From Nesterenkonia alkaliphila (lineage in GTDB: Bacteria > Actinomycetota > Actinomycetes > Actinomycetales > Micrococcaceae): a stretch of 64,000 nt of DNA. Location of the stretch: NCBI RefSeq assembly GCF_009758175.1, contig NZ_WRPM01000068.1:1-64000 (forward strand), in the 5' to 3' direction. The position numbers and the translations under genes are program-made. This document shows, one piece after another, positions 25,741 to 33,544 of this stretch (positions are counted from its first letter, which is position 1; each line of letters starts with the position of its first letter). Under the pieces are notes generated by a model. The model saw only the letters and a program-made list of their open reading frames with translations, was not told the DNA's origin and did not search any database.

Positions 25741-25902
25741 TCAGCTTGCGGTGGAGGCAGTGGTGAATGAGGAGGCGGAGGAGGCCGGGCAGGATGCCGA
25801 TCCGGCCGAAGTGGCTGAGGAGAAGGAGCTCAGGGCGTCTGCCTCAGGGAGATCCTCAATGGCCAGCTCGTCGGTTGCGTAGAGGTCGATGTCTTCGGAC
25901 AT
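25741..25902 (-). CDS. RiPP precursor peptide 2
   Basis: The 53-residue peptide has leader MSEDIDLYATDELAIEDLPE, a boundary-like ADAL, and a core ending SCPASSASSFTTASTAS. AAAGGA lies 9 nt before the ATG. It is 28 bp upstream of precursor 1. The core has a single Cys and about 60 per cent Ser/Thr. Confidence 0.87.
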   Translation of the reverse strand: MSEDIDLYATDELAIEDLPEADALSSFSSATSAGSASCPASSASSFTTASTAS

Positions 25903-25931
25903 GGTGTTCTTCCTTTCTGTGGTGGTGATTA

Positions 25932-26102
25932 TTAGGAGACGGTCATTGCCGTCATGACGCTTCCTGCGCTGCTGGTGGGGCAGCTGGCAGTTCCTGCGGT
26001 AGAGGTTGTGGAGTAGGTGCTCAGCGCAGTGCTTTCAGGCAGCGCCTCAGCCTCCAGGTCCTCCGCGATCTGCTCCAGATCAGTGCTGTCGTAGTCGTTC
26101 AT
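25932..26102 (-). CDS. RiPP precursor peptide 3
   Basis: The 56-residue peptide has the most divergent leader (MNDYDSTDLEQIAEDLEAEA), lacking LYA but keeping an LPE-x2-AL boundary. The core ends SCPTSSAGSVMTAMTVS, in which Thr and Met replace several Ser. The divergence suggests a product clearly different from the others or a different affinity for the leader-binding domain. A good AAAGGA site precedes it. Confidence 0.87.
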   Translation of the reverse strand: MNDYDSTDLEQIAEDLEAEALPESTALSTYSTTSTAGTASCPTSSAGSVMTAMTVS

Positions 26103-26135
26103 TGCTTTCCTTTGCTCAGATGTGTGGTTGTTCTG

Positions 26136-26303
26136 TCAGCCGGACATGCATGAGAAGCTTGTGAAGCTTGAGGCCGATGTGGCCGGGCAGGATGCCGAGC
26201 CCACTGACGATCCGGTGGAGGCTGAGGAGAGCGCGTTGCCCTCGGCAAGCTCCTCCAGCTCCAGCTCCGCCTCATGCGATGCGTAGAGATCAATCTGGTC
26301 CAT
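26136..26303 (-). CDS. RiPP precursor peptide 4
   Basis: The 55-residue peptide starts MDQIDLYASHEAELELEELA, has an EGNAL boundary and a core ending SCPATSASSFTSFSCMSG. It is the only one with a second Cys (four residues from the end) and is one residue longer. It is first of the four precursors and has the strongest ribosome-binding site (AAGGAGGG). A longer open frame upstream is out of phase with the nitroreductase and was excluded. Confidence 0.88.
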   Translation of the reverse strand: MDQIDLYASHEAELELEELAEGNALSSASTGSSVGSASCPATSASSFTSFSCMSG

Positions 26304-26356
26304 GTTTCCCTCCTTACTTTTTTCCGATGTGCTTTCCTGGTCGCCCCGTCGCCTGC

Positions 26357-27094
26357 TTATGACTCCGAGGGGTCTGGTGCTGCATTGGCGGGTACCTTCG
26401 GCGGGGGACCCAGGGCCAATGCAAAGAGTTGGTGCCGGCTTGTGCCGTCGCTTGCCACCGGCTGGCGCAGGGCCGCAGGCAGCAGACCGGCAAAGACGCT
26501 GCCCACCCATCCGCGGGAGACGCCTTGAAGCCACATGGCGTAGGCAGCTGCTGAGACTCGTCCCATCAGGAGCCGGTAGCCATGAGTGCCGGCGCGCGCT
26601 TCAGCTGCTGCCAGATCCGCCCCGAGGCTGATGATCACCGCGGCATCGGCGAACTCCGCCTGCAAGGTCAGGGACTCCAGGGCGCTGGGGTCGAAGTCCA
26701 CCGCGATCTTGGCAGCTGTCTGTGTACTGGGGGTGATCTGGTGAAAGCCTCGGTCCAGGCCCTCCACACGCAGCGCTGCGATGGTGATCTCCAGCTCGGG
26801 CAGCTCAGCCTCCTGCTGGTCCCGGCCCTGCTTCTCCTCTGCTAGACCCGCCGTGATCACCTCCCCCACGTGTGCTGCGGGCAGTGGGCTCTGGGCGAAG
26901 AACCTCAGGGAGCGCCTTCTGCGCAGGGTCTGCTCCAGATTGAGCTGGGCCGGCGGGCGGCCCGGCCCGGCCAGGGAGACCACCTGTTCGGTGGGCAGGG
27001 CCCTCGCTGGAGGCGGCTGGTCAGTGAGGCCGGGGGATGCTGAGGTCTGCCAGGTCCGAATGAGGTCCTGCGCGAGGTGGACTGAGCTGCTCAT
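26357..27094 (-). CDS. Nitroreductase-family azoline dehydrogenase
   Basis: The 245-residue protein carries the FMN-binding RRRRSLRFF motif and the GVSRGWVGSVF region of nitroreductase-like enzymes. In azole RiPP pathways such enzymes oxidise azolines to azoles with FMN. Its ATG overlaps the previous stop (TGATG). It stands immediately before the precursor genes and is one of two nitroreductase-type domains in the operon. Confidence 0.83.
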   Translation of the reverse strand: MSSSVHLAQDLIRTWQTSASPGLTDQPPPARALPTEQVVSLAGPGRPPAQLNLEQTLRRRRSLRFFAQSPLPAAHVGEVITAGLAEEKQGRDQQEAELPELEITIAALRVEGLDRGFHQITPSTQTAAKIAVDFDPSALESLTLQAEFADAAVIISLGADLAAAEARAGTHGYRLLMGRVSAAAYAMWLQGVSRGWVGSVFAGLLPAALRQPVASDGTSRHQLFALALGPPPKVPANAAPDPSES

Positions 27095-28731
27095 CAGAGG
27101 TCTCCTCCTAGGTCGATCACGGCTGTGATGGGTTCGCTCTCGGGATCTGAACCAAGTCCTCGGCTGATCGCCTTGTCCTGCCAGCGTTGCCGCCGGCTGA
27201 CGGGGATGCCGAGATGTTCGGCGACTTTCTGCAGGGCCATCTGGGCGCAGCCGCTGTCCAGCAGGACGATCCGTAAGGCGAATGCTCCGTATTTCTGGGC
27301 CACCTTCAGGTAGTCGCCGGCCATCACCACTGAGACCGGGGCCTTGCCGGGAATCAGATCTGGATTGGTACTGATCCGAGCAAGACTGGTCTCCTGCGGC
27401 AGCCAGGCATAGATCCCTGCTGGCAGCTCTGTGCTGCCCTGCCTGATCACTACATAGGGCAGTACGGAGCCGATATTTCCTCCGCAGGCTGTCCAGCGCA
27501 GCACCCGTTGCTCTGCGGCGGCTTGAATGCCATCTGCCACAGTGAGCATCACGGACAGATCTGCAGCACTGACCTCAGCAGTGGGCAGGTTGCGTGGGTG
27601 TGCCAGACTCTCCAGTTCTGGGTCGGGGAGCTGGACCCGTGAGGCTGAGGGCCAGGTCCTGAAGCGATGCTGCAGGGCGGTGTTCGACGGCTGGTAGTGC
27701 TTCTGGTGTGCTTTGTTGTCTGCAAACTCTTTGGGCGGCATGGCCACCGAGGCCTCGTAGCGCACACTCATCGGTGCGGCTGAGGGCGCAGAACCAGTGG
27801 ATTCGGAACACACCTGGCAACCAGGTCTGGTGGCACCGGTGTGTTCGGTGCTGGTCCAGGTGGTCAGATCGAGCAAGCGGGTCCGGCCGGGGATATGGGA
27901 CTGCACCGCCCGGGTGACCACGGCGAAGACCTCTCTGGCCAAAAGGCTCAGTCCCAGGTCTCGATCTGCTGTTCCCGGTAGTCCCGCAGGTTCCGGCTCC
28001 TGGTCGGTCAGACAATCCAAGCATGGGGTGAACCGAGGGTTGGCATAGGGGCCGATCCGGGCTACACCACTGTCCAGGCGGAACCGGATGAGCGGTGTTC
28101 CCTGGGACCAGGCATTCCGAACAATGGTCTCCAGACGGGCCTGGGTCTCGGAGGAGTCTGCCTCCGGCTCTTCCAGCAGGATGATCAGATCAGCATCCGG
28201 GCTCACTGTGCTGCTGGTGATCAGCTGCAGGGGATCCGGGATCTCAAACTCATCGCGGAACTGCTCAGCCAGCGCCGGCTCGCCGGCGATCCCGATCGTA
28301 GCGTTCAGCCAACGGTTGGCGGCTTCCTCCCAGGTGGTGTTCGCTCCTGTGGAGTCCCCCAGCCGGGAGAGATAGTCTGCTACTTCATCGGCGATCCCGC
28401 AGGCTCCCTCCTCCGGCGGGCCTTCCTCAACGATCCCGCTGGTCCAGAGCAGTGAGACCACCCGGAAGATCACCTCCTCGGTGACCGCACAGCTCTCAGC
28501 CAGTTGCCGGTGGTCCTGGCTGCCCTCGAGCAGGGGCAGCAGCCTCGGCAACAGGGTGGCGGCCGTTTTGCCTTTGAAGACTTGCCGGGAGGGCAGCCCG
28601 ACCACGGTGACTTTGCCCTCGGCGGTTTTCACCTGAACTCCGCGGCGCATCCGGGGATATACCGGCACCTTCAGTTGGGGATCCTGGCGCGCTGCGGCAC
28701 CGATGCTTTCTGCTGTCAATGCGCCGCTCAT
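27094..28731 (-). CDS. Fused RRE/E1-like and SagB-type dehydrogenase protein
   Basis: The 545-residue protein has a winged-helix leader-binding region (about residues 20-105). An E1-like middle follows with two Cys-X2-Cys pairs (CLDC and CQVC), probably zinc sites. The C-terminal SagB-type nitroreductase fold (about 370-545) includes RWTACGGNIGSVLPY and LPAGIYAWLP. It probably binds the leader for the YcaO enzyme and may also oxidise azolines. The RRSxRxF flavin motif is not evident, so flavin binding is uncertain. ATG 28731 overlaps the previous stop (ATGA). Confidence 0.75.
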   Translation of the reverse strand: MSGALTAESIGAAARQDPQLKVPVYPRMRRGVQVKTAEGKVTVVGLPSRQVFKGKTAATLLPRLLPLLEGSQDHRQLAESCAVTEEVIFRVVSLLWTSGIVEEGPPEEGACGIADEVADYLSRLGDSTGANTTWEEAANRWLNATIGIAGEPALAEQFRDEFEIPDPLQLITSSTVSPDADLIILLEEPEADSSETQARLETIVRNAWSQGTPLIRFRLDSGVARIGPYANPRFTPCLDCLTDQEPEPAGLPGTADRDLGLSLLAREVFAVVTRAVQSHIPGRTRLLDLTTWTSTEHTGATRPGCQVCSESTGSAPSAAPMSVRYEASVAMPPKEFADNKAHQKHYQPSNTALQHRFRTWPSASRVQLPDPELESLAHPRNLPTAEVSAADLSVMLTVADGIQAAAEQRVLRWTACGGNIGSVLPYVVIRQGSTELPAGIYAWLPQETSLARISTNPDLIPGKAPVSVVMAGDYLKVAQKYGAFALRIVLLDSGCAQMALQKVAEHLGIPVSRRQRWQDKAISRGLGSDPESEPITAVIDLGGDL

Positions 28732-29432
28732 CGGGCTGCCTCCTGAAGTTCTGGAGTCTGGGTATGCTGCTGCTGGCCTCCGATTGCGGATTCCAACTCG
28801 CCCCACAGCGCCTGGCGGGCCTCGTGCTTCGGTCCGAATCGGCCTCGACACCGGGCGCAGTTGTCAGTGCCCACAGTGGGCGCGGCAGTCACTGTTCCGC
28901 TGACCAGATTGACTGACCGCACCGTGCCTTCTGCGGGCCCGCCAGATGCTGCTTCGGCAATCTCGCTGAAGGCCTGGCGGGTCAGCGCGGCCGCCAGGGA
29001 TATGTGGTGCTTGAGCACCGCGAACTCACTGGGGTTCTCAGCGGAGTCCCTGTCCGGGTGGCTGCTGGGCAGGGCCAGGCGGTGCTGACGGCGGCGCCGC
29101 TCACTGCAGCGGTAGCAGGCGGTGCGGCCGGGGATGACTACCGGGCCCACTTGAATCTCAGCGGATCGGGCCACGACATGGATCCATGGGATGCCCCGGA
29201 GGAAGCAGGTGTGGTCCACTGCATCGGCGATGCGGGGCCGCTCAGCGCCGGTGGCGAGGACCAGAGTCTCGGCATAGGGCCACATGCTGGGATGGGTGCC
29301 TGGGGCGACGTCGTGGATCCTCCCCCGGTGGTGTGCCTGCAGCCGTTGGGCCACGGCGTGGCCAAAGCAGCCGGCAGCCAGGTAGAGGGTTTCCGGGGGC
29401 TGGCGATCTGTGGGTGCTGGTGTCTGATACAT
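28728..29432 (-). CDS. Ocin-ThiF-like cyclodehydratase partner protein
   Basis: The 234-residue protein has an E1/ThiF-like fold lacking an obvious adenylation motif, with CYRC and CARC zinc pairs. In thiopeptide-type systems the ocin-ThiF protein presents the precursor to the YcaO enzyme. AAGGAG lies 8 nt before ATG 29432. It sits 34 bp after the YcaO gene and overlaps the fused dehydrogenase gene, so the three are probably a complex. Confidence 0.75.
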   Translation of the reverse strand: MYQTPAPTDRQPPETLYLAAGCFGHAVAQRLQAHHRGRIHDVAPGTHPSMWPYAETLVLATGAERPRIADAVDHTCFLRGIPWIHVVARSAEIQVGPVVIPGRTACYRCSERRRRQHRLALPSSHPDRDSAENPSEFAVLKHHISLAAALTRQAFSEIAEAASGGPAEGTVRSVNLVSGTVTAAPTVGTDNCARCRGRFGPKHEARQALWGELESAIGGQQQHTQTPELQEAAR

Positions 29433-29466
29433 AGACGGCTCCTTGGTTCAACGGGTGGCTGGTGGA

Positions 29467-30846
29467 TCAGGCGAAGGGCTGGGGGTGCGGGTTGATCTCC
29501 GGTTCGCTGTGCACCTGCAGTCCCATGGCTTGCGGTGCCTCGTAGAGACGTGGGTGCCCGAGGTAGCGTGCCCGGTGGGCGAAGGAGAGCGGCATCAGCT
29601 GCGGCACCAGGACTCGCACTACGCAGGCGCCCACCTCCCGGGCCTCATCGGTGGTCATATCCACTACGACGACGTCGAATCCCTTAGCTTTGAACTTCTC
29701 CACCAGATGCGGCAAGGCAGGACCCTTCTGTGTGAACCGGGGGAGCTCGTTGAGGCTTCGCCGGGGGCGCTCGCCCTCGAGGAGAAAGTCGAAGAGGGGG
29801 CGCTTCTCCGGCGGTCCGGCCAGCAGTGCGCCGCCGATCACGCTGAGCGTGTCCTCGGGGTCCTCGTCCGAGCGCCGCCCAGGGGCTGAGAGGGAACGCA
29901 GCGCGATCCGCAGCGAGGCTGCCTCTCGGAGCAGTTTGGCCACGGCTTTATGGGGGTCAGGGTCGCAGGTGGCGGCGACCACCTGGGAGAGGACTGCGTC
30001 GTCGTCGGCGAGTTGGACCCCGTAGATCACCGGAATACCCAGATCTGTGGTGGCGTCGAAGAACCTGGTCCGCACGGTGGAAGACTGACCCCGCTCCCAA
30101 AATTCTTGGTACTCGGGGGAGATATCCGCAGCACTTACCTCGAGCTCCGGCAGCCGCATCTTCTGCAGCCAGGTCAGAGCGATGGAGTCCCGCTCCACGA
30201 CTTCCAGCAGCCCGTTCTCCACTGCGGCCACCGGATCGAGGTGGGCTGCACATCCGGTGGAGACAGGATGGGTGTAGCGCTCTGAGCTGGATTCGGGCGG
30301 GAAGCGCAGGTAGGTGGAGACTGCGGGAACGTATTTCGGGCGGCTTTCGGTCAGAGACCACCCTTTGACCCAACGCAGGGGGATCCTGGGGTCACTGGGA
30401 ATCAGCCCGCAGCGCGGATGGGCCAGTTCCTGTGCGGAGCAGGTGGGCCAGGCAGCGGGCGGGATCCCGTCATCGCCCATTTCCTCCGCGGTGGCCCAGA
30501 CGAGCTCCTGGGGGTCCCAGGATGTGGAGGAGTAGCGCTCCAGGGACTCTGCCACACTGATATGGGCTGCGGTGGCGCGGTCCAGGGCGCCGCCGGCGCC
30601 GTCGAAATTGCCGGACATCGCATCGTGGTCCCAGCCAGCCTGCACATCCAGTGCTTCACCGGGGTTGCCCAGGGACGCCGAGTAGATGGGGAAGCGGGGC
30701 TCCCCTTCGGTAATCGGCAGCTGGCTGACCTTGGAGACCAACCCGTAGGGGGAGGCCAGCCGGCCCATCGGCTTCAGGGTCTTCGCCACCTCGCCCGGCG
30801 GCAGTATCCGGTTCTGGGTGGCCTCTTGGGTCTTTGTACTAAGCAT
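29467..30846 (-). CDS. YcaO-type azoline-forming cyclodehydratase
   Basis: YcaO enzymes use ATP to cyclise Cys, Ser or Thr onto the preceding amide. The roughly 459-residue protein has the ATP-binding Glu/Arg regions (SVAESLERYSS and ENGLLEVVERDSIALTW) and a Pro-rich C-terminus (NPHPQPFA) like the PxPxP end of azoline-forming YcaOs. ATG 30846 has GGAG 6 nt upstream; a TTG one codon earlier is a weaker start. First gene of the operon, downstream of a palindromic promoter. Confidence 0.9.
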   Translation of the reverse strand: MLSTKTQEATQNRILPPGEVAKTLKPMGRLASPYGLVSKVSQLPITEGEPRFPIYSASLGNPGEALDVQAGWDHDAMSGNFDGAGGALDRATAAHISVAESLERYSSTSWDPQELVWATAEEMGDDGIPPAAWPTCSAQELAHPRCGLIPSDPRIPLRWVKGWSLTESRPKYVPAVSTYLRFPPESSSERYTHPVSTGCAAHLDPVAAVENGLLEVVERDSIALTWLQKMRLPELEVSAADISPEYQEFWERGQSSTVRTRFFDATTDLGIPVIYGVQLADDDAVLSQVVAATCDPDPHKAVAKLLREAASLRIALRSLSAPGRRSDEDPEDTLSVIGGALLAGPPEKRPLFDFLLEGERPRRSLNELPRFTQKGPALPHLVEKFKAKGFDVVVVDMTTDEAREVGACVVRVLVPQLMPLSFAHRARYLGHPRLYEAPQAMGLQVHSEPEINPHPQPFA

Positions 30847-30926
30847 CAAGTACTCCGTTCCACTGCTGGAGGGAGGAAGCTGTTCGCTTCCGGCTTGATA
30901 CCTAGTTCAGTCCACGGAGCGGGCCT

Positions 30927-30939
30927 TGGGTTATACCCA
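30927..30939 (-). promoter_or_regulatory. Promoter of the RiPP operon with palindromic operator
   Basis: On the minus strand TATAAC forms a good -10 box but there is no good -35, suggesting an activated promoter. The -10 lies inside the perfect palindrome TGGGT-ATA-ACCCA. Another TGGGTA copy lies 16 bp further upstream. The rest of the 190-bp gap to the histidine kinase gene shows no gene. The neighbouring two-component system is a candidate regulator. Confidence 0.45.
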
Positions 30940-31039
30940 TGAAGCTACTCTGTTTGGGTAGCCATCAGGTGGGGTGGGCCGGTCATGGGGCCTGGCCAAA
31001 TGGCTAGCGGTCGTAGTGTGGGGTGCGCGTGAGTGAGTG

Positions 31040-32269
31040 TCAGCCCACTGGAAGCATGACCCAGACAGACCATCTGCCACCGACAGGCTCGGCAGCCGCG
31101 TAGCCGCGGAGCAGACTTGCGCGCTCCACAATTCCGAGCACGCCCTGACCCGAGGAGAGCGGGCTGGTCCGGCGAGCGCCTCGGGGCTGCTCCTTCATGG
31201 TGGAGTCCACGGTGAAGGTCAGCCATTCCTGCGTGGAGGAGAGCTCTATGGTGACCTCAGAGCCTGGTACTGCGTATTTGGCCACATTGGTGCAGCACTC
31301 CTGGAGGATGCGCAGGGCGGAGGAGACAGTGGCTCGGCTCAGCCGCACATCGGGGTCGAGGTCGATGAGGCTCTCGACGCCGAAGCCCAGCGCGCTGAAA
31401 CGTCCCTTGAGGTACTCCAGGCCGTCATAGAGTTCCATATCGAGCAGGCTGCGCTCAGGAACACCCTGCACTGCGGTGTCGGTCCCCGGTTCTCTGAGAA
31501 TACTGACCAGTTTGCGGAGGTCACGCAGGGCCTCATTGCTGAGATCATGAACTTCTGCGGTGCTTTCGCGCAGCTTCTCCACATCTGTGCTGCGCCGCTT
31601 GCTGCCACTGACCAACGAGATGATGGTGAGCTGATGGGCCACAATATCGTGCAGATCGCGAGCTAGGGACTCCCGTTCGCGGACCCGGACCCGTTCACTG
31701 TTCTCGGCAAGCTCTCGGTTGGCCTGCTCGGTGTGCACTATACGCCTGCGCAGCCCTCCGAAGGCCACTCCGACAAAAGCGGCCGGCAGGCAGAACAGCG
31801 CAAACGTGGCCAGGTAGAACAGGTCGCCGTGCTGGGCCAGGGAGATCACAGCTGACCAGAGCAGCAGGGCAATCACAATGTAGCCGGTGACCGGGATGCG
31901 CGAGACCGCGCCGATCACCGCGGTGAGAATGAAGGCGACTAAAGTGATAAACCCTATTTGGTCGTCCCAGAGCGCGAAAGCACCCGCGAAGACCATAAAG
32001 ATCGCTGCCGCGGTGACAGGATATCGGCAGGCCACCGGCAGACTCGCGCTGGCACCGGCGAATGCCAGCAGCTCAAGGAGGTCCTGCCCGGAGCCCGGTG
32101 GGTTGTTTAGCACATAGTCAATGACAAAGAATGCCGCCACGCATCCGGAGACCACGTAGAAAATAACGGGGAGCGGGGCCCTGTTCGCCCACATAGCGGA
32201 TGCCAGGGACCTGGGAGCAGTCGCGGCCGAACCGGCACCGGTTTCTGCGGTCTCAGCGGGGCCAGTCAC
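31040..32269 (-). CDS. Sensor histidine kinase, NarL/DesK-type
   Basis: The 409-residue kinase has six or so membrane helices (about residues 33-175), a HisKA_3 domain with phospho-His207 in RDLHDIVAHQ, and a degenerate-looking HATPase (ECCTNVAKYA N-box). The GTG at 32269 lies 9 nt after TATAAA, a near-leaderless start. It is divergent from the response regulator and downstream-adjacent to the RiPP promoter, so it may sense the peptide or cell-envelope stress. That link is inferred from position. Confidence 0.85.
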   Translation of the reverse strand: MTGPAETAETGAGSAATAPRSLASAMWANRAPLPVIFYVVSGCVAAFFVIDYVLNNPPGSGQDLLELLAFAGASASLPVACRYPVTAAAIFMVFAGAFALWDDQIGFITLVAFILTAVIGAVSRIPVTGYIVIALLLWSAVISLAQHGDLFYLATFALFCLPAAFVGVAFGGLRRRIVHTEQANRELAENSERVRVRERESLARDLHDIVAHQLTIISLVSGSKRRSTDVEKLRESTAEVHDLSNEALRDLRKLVSILREPGTDTAVQGVPERSLLDMELYDGLEYLKGRFSALGFGVESLIDLDPDVRLSRATVSSALRILQECCTNVAKYAVPGSEVTIELSSTQEWLTFTVDSTMKEQPRGARRTSPLSSGQGVLGIVERASLLRGYAAAEPVGGRWSVWVMLPVG

Positions 32270-32403
32270 AACCGTGACTTTATACCGGCTCCTTCTTGGG
32301 ATGAAAGTGTGTACTCAATATGCCCAGCTTATGTACAGGCTCAGAGCGGCGGAGCAGAGGGCGGTCGCCGCCGAAGTCACCTGGATTCAGCAGTGCCTGA
32401 AGG

Positions 32404-32598
32404 TCAGCAGTTTCTGAAGAACCGGTCGAAGACATAGCAGAAGGAGTCCTGGACCAGCTGCGGCTGCACTGTCGAGTCAACGGAATGTACGCGCTGCTGT
32501 GTGTCGGCAGCGGACTGAGCCATTGCCGGACCGGAGATGCCGGCGGCCAGGACCACCGCGGCCGCGGTGCTTACTACCAAACGCTGGATCTTCTTCAT
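32404..32598 (-). CDS. Small secreted peptide with two cysteines
   Basis: The 64-residue product has a clear Sec signal peptide (basic MKKIQRL, hydrophobic core, AMA cleavage near residue 27). The roughly 37-residue mature part ends DSFCYVFDRFFRNC. The two Cys, ten residues apart, could form a disulfide loop. AAGGAG is 6 nt before ATG 32598. It lies between a histidine kinase and its divergent regulator, so it could be the sensed or controlled peptide. No known family is recognised. Confidence 0.65.
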   Translation of the reverse strand: MKKIQRLVVSTAAAVVLAAGISGPAMAQSAADTQQRVHSVDSTVQPQLVQDSFCYVFDRFFRNC

Positions 32599-32612
32599 CA
32601 TGATCTCCTTAG

Positions 32613-32625
32613 AGTGTTTGACACT
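32613..32625. promoter_or_regulatory. Palindrome upstream of the small secreted peptide
   Basis: AGTGT-TTG-ACACT is a perfect 5-bp inverted repeat 15 bp upstream of the peptide start, close to its expected transcription start. It may be an operator; no regulator is proven. Confidence 0.35.
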
Positions 32626-32694
32626 TGTCTGATGTTCTGCTGAACGCTTCTGCGAACATCTTCAGTCTTCCGATGGCCCGCCACTGTCCTCAAC

Positions 32695-32740
32695 GGACCA
32701 AGGTCCATTCCTGATCTGGACTTTCGTCTAGCCAAAAGTC
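32695..32740. promoter_or_regulatory. Inverted repeats upstream of the response regulator gene
   Basis: GGACC-AA-GGTCC (32695-32706) and GACTTT-N10-AAAGTC (32719-32740) lie 27-75 bp upstream of the regulator's TACGAT box. They are plausible binding sites for the regulator itself or for RNA polymerase partners. Confidence 0.35.
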
Positions 32741-32779
32741 TCTGGTCGGCTGCTGTGTGGAGTGTCTACGATGAGACGC

Positions 32780-33508
32780 ATGAGTTCAGAACTGCCCCAT
32801 GCCTCCAGCGCCGATCACCGCGTCCGGATTGTGGTTGCTGATGATCAGCCGCTGATGCGCCGGGCGATCGCCGACCTGGTGCAGGATGAACCGACCCTGG
32901 AGCTGGTGGGCGAGGCGGCCAATGGCCAGGAGGCCGTCCAACTGGCGCAGAGTGCGCAGGCTGATCTTGTGCTGATGGACCTGGATATGCCGGTGATGTC
33001 CGGGGTGGACGCCATTGCTGCACTGACCGCGGCCACGGATATCAGGACTATGGCGCTGACCACCTTCTCCTCCATGGACTGGGTGCTGGCGGCGTTGCGG
33101 GCTGGGGCGTCGGGGTACTTGGTCAAGGACTCGGCCCCGGACATGATTCTCCAGGCGGTCCAGCAGGTTATGGAGGACACTATGGTCCTCTCCCCTTCTG
33201 TGGTCTCTCTGCTGAGCAAGCAGGTTCTGGAGATGCCGGACCGGGCGGTGCGCACCAGCGAGGAGGAGGCGCCTCAGCTGACCGAGCGCGAGCAGCAGGT
33301 GCTCGACCTGCTGGCCGGCGGGCTGAGCAACCGGGAGATCGCCCAGGAGCTATTTCTCTCTGAAGGCTCGGTCAAGCTGCATATGGGCAAGGCCTGCGAT
33401 AAGCTCGGCGCCCGCGATCGAGTCCAGCTGCTGGTCCGTGCTGTGGAGCTGGGCCTGGTGCGCCCGGCTCTGATGAAGCCGGAGACCGCCCTGGACCGCT
33501 ACCGCTGA
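32780..33508 (+). CDS. NarL-family response regulator
   Basis: The 242-residue protein has a receiver domain (acidic pair Asp21-Asp22, phospho-Asp67 in LMDLDMP, Lys in YLVKDS) and a LuxR/NarL HTH (LTEREQQVLDLLAGGLSNREIAQELFLSEGSVK read across about 180-215). It pairs with the divergent histidine kinase. ATG 32780 is 7 nt after TACGAT; the in-frame ATG at 32771 and GTG at 32762 are less likely starts because they overlap the -10 box. Confidence 0.92.
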   Translation: MSSELPHASSADHRVRIVVADDQPLMRRAIADLVQDEPTLELVGEAANGQEAVQLAQSAQADLVLMDLDMPVMSGVDAIAALTAATDIRTMALTTFSSMDWVLAALRAGASGYLVKDSAPDMILQAVQQVMEDTMVLSPSVVSLLSKQVLEMPDRAVRTSEEEAPQLTEREQQVLDLLAGGLSNREIAQELFLSEGSVKLHMGKACDKLGARDRVQLLVRAVELGLVRPALMKPETALDRYR

Positions 33509-33544
33509 TAGGGCCCCGGAGAGGTTCCGCTTAGGATGGTGCCC

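Larger units (their letters stand above)
18734..30846 (-). other. Hybrid YcaO/LanB RiPP biosynthetic operon
   Basis: Thirteen same-strand genes, many overlapping by 1-4 bp, run from the YcaO gene to a small membrane protein. They encode Cys/Ser/Thr heterocyclisation (YcaO, ocin-ThiF, E1-like domain), azoline oxidation (two nitroreductase-type domains), four precursor peptides, a membrane protease, a split LanB dehydratase and an ABC exporter. The set resembles goadsporin and thiopeptide pathways but has no pyridine synthase gene and has four distinct precursors. Product structure is unknown. Confidence 0.85.

Noticed and set aside
20919..26303. Classical macrocyclic thiopeptide cluster
   Set aside because: Only one SpaB_C-type protein is present, cores have one Cys (two in precursor 4) with Pro after it, and no pyridine synthase was found.
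32280..32480. A 66-residue frame overlapping the secreted peptide
   Set aside because: It is out of frame with a peptide that has a clear signal sequence and ribosome-binding site; composition is not protein-like.
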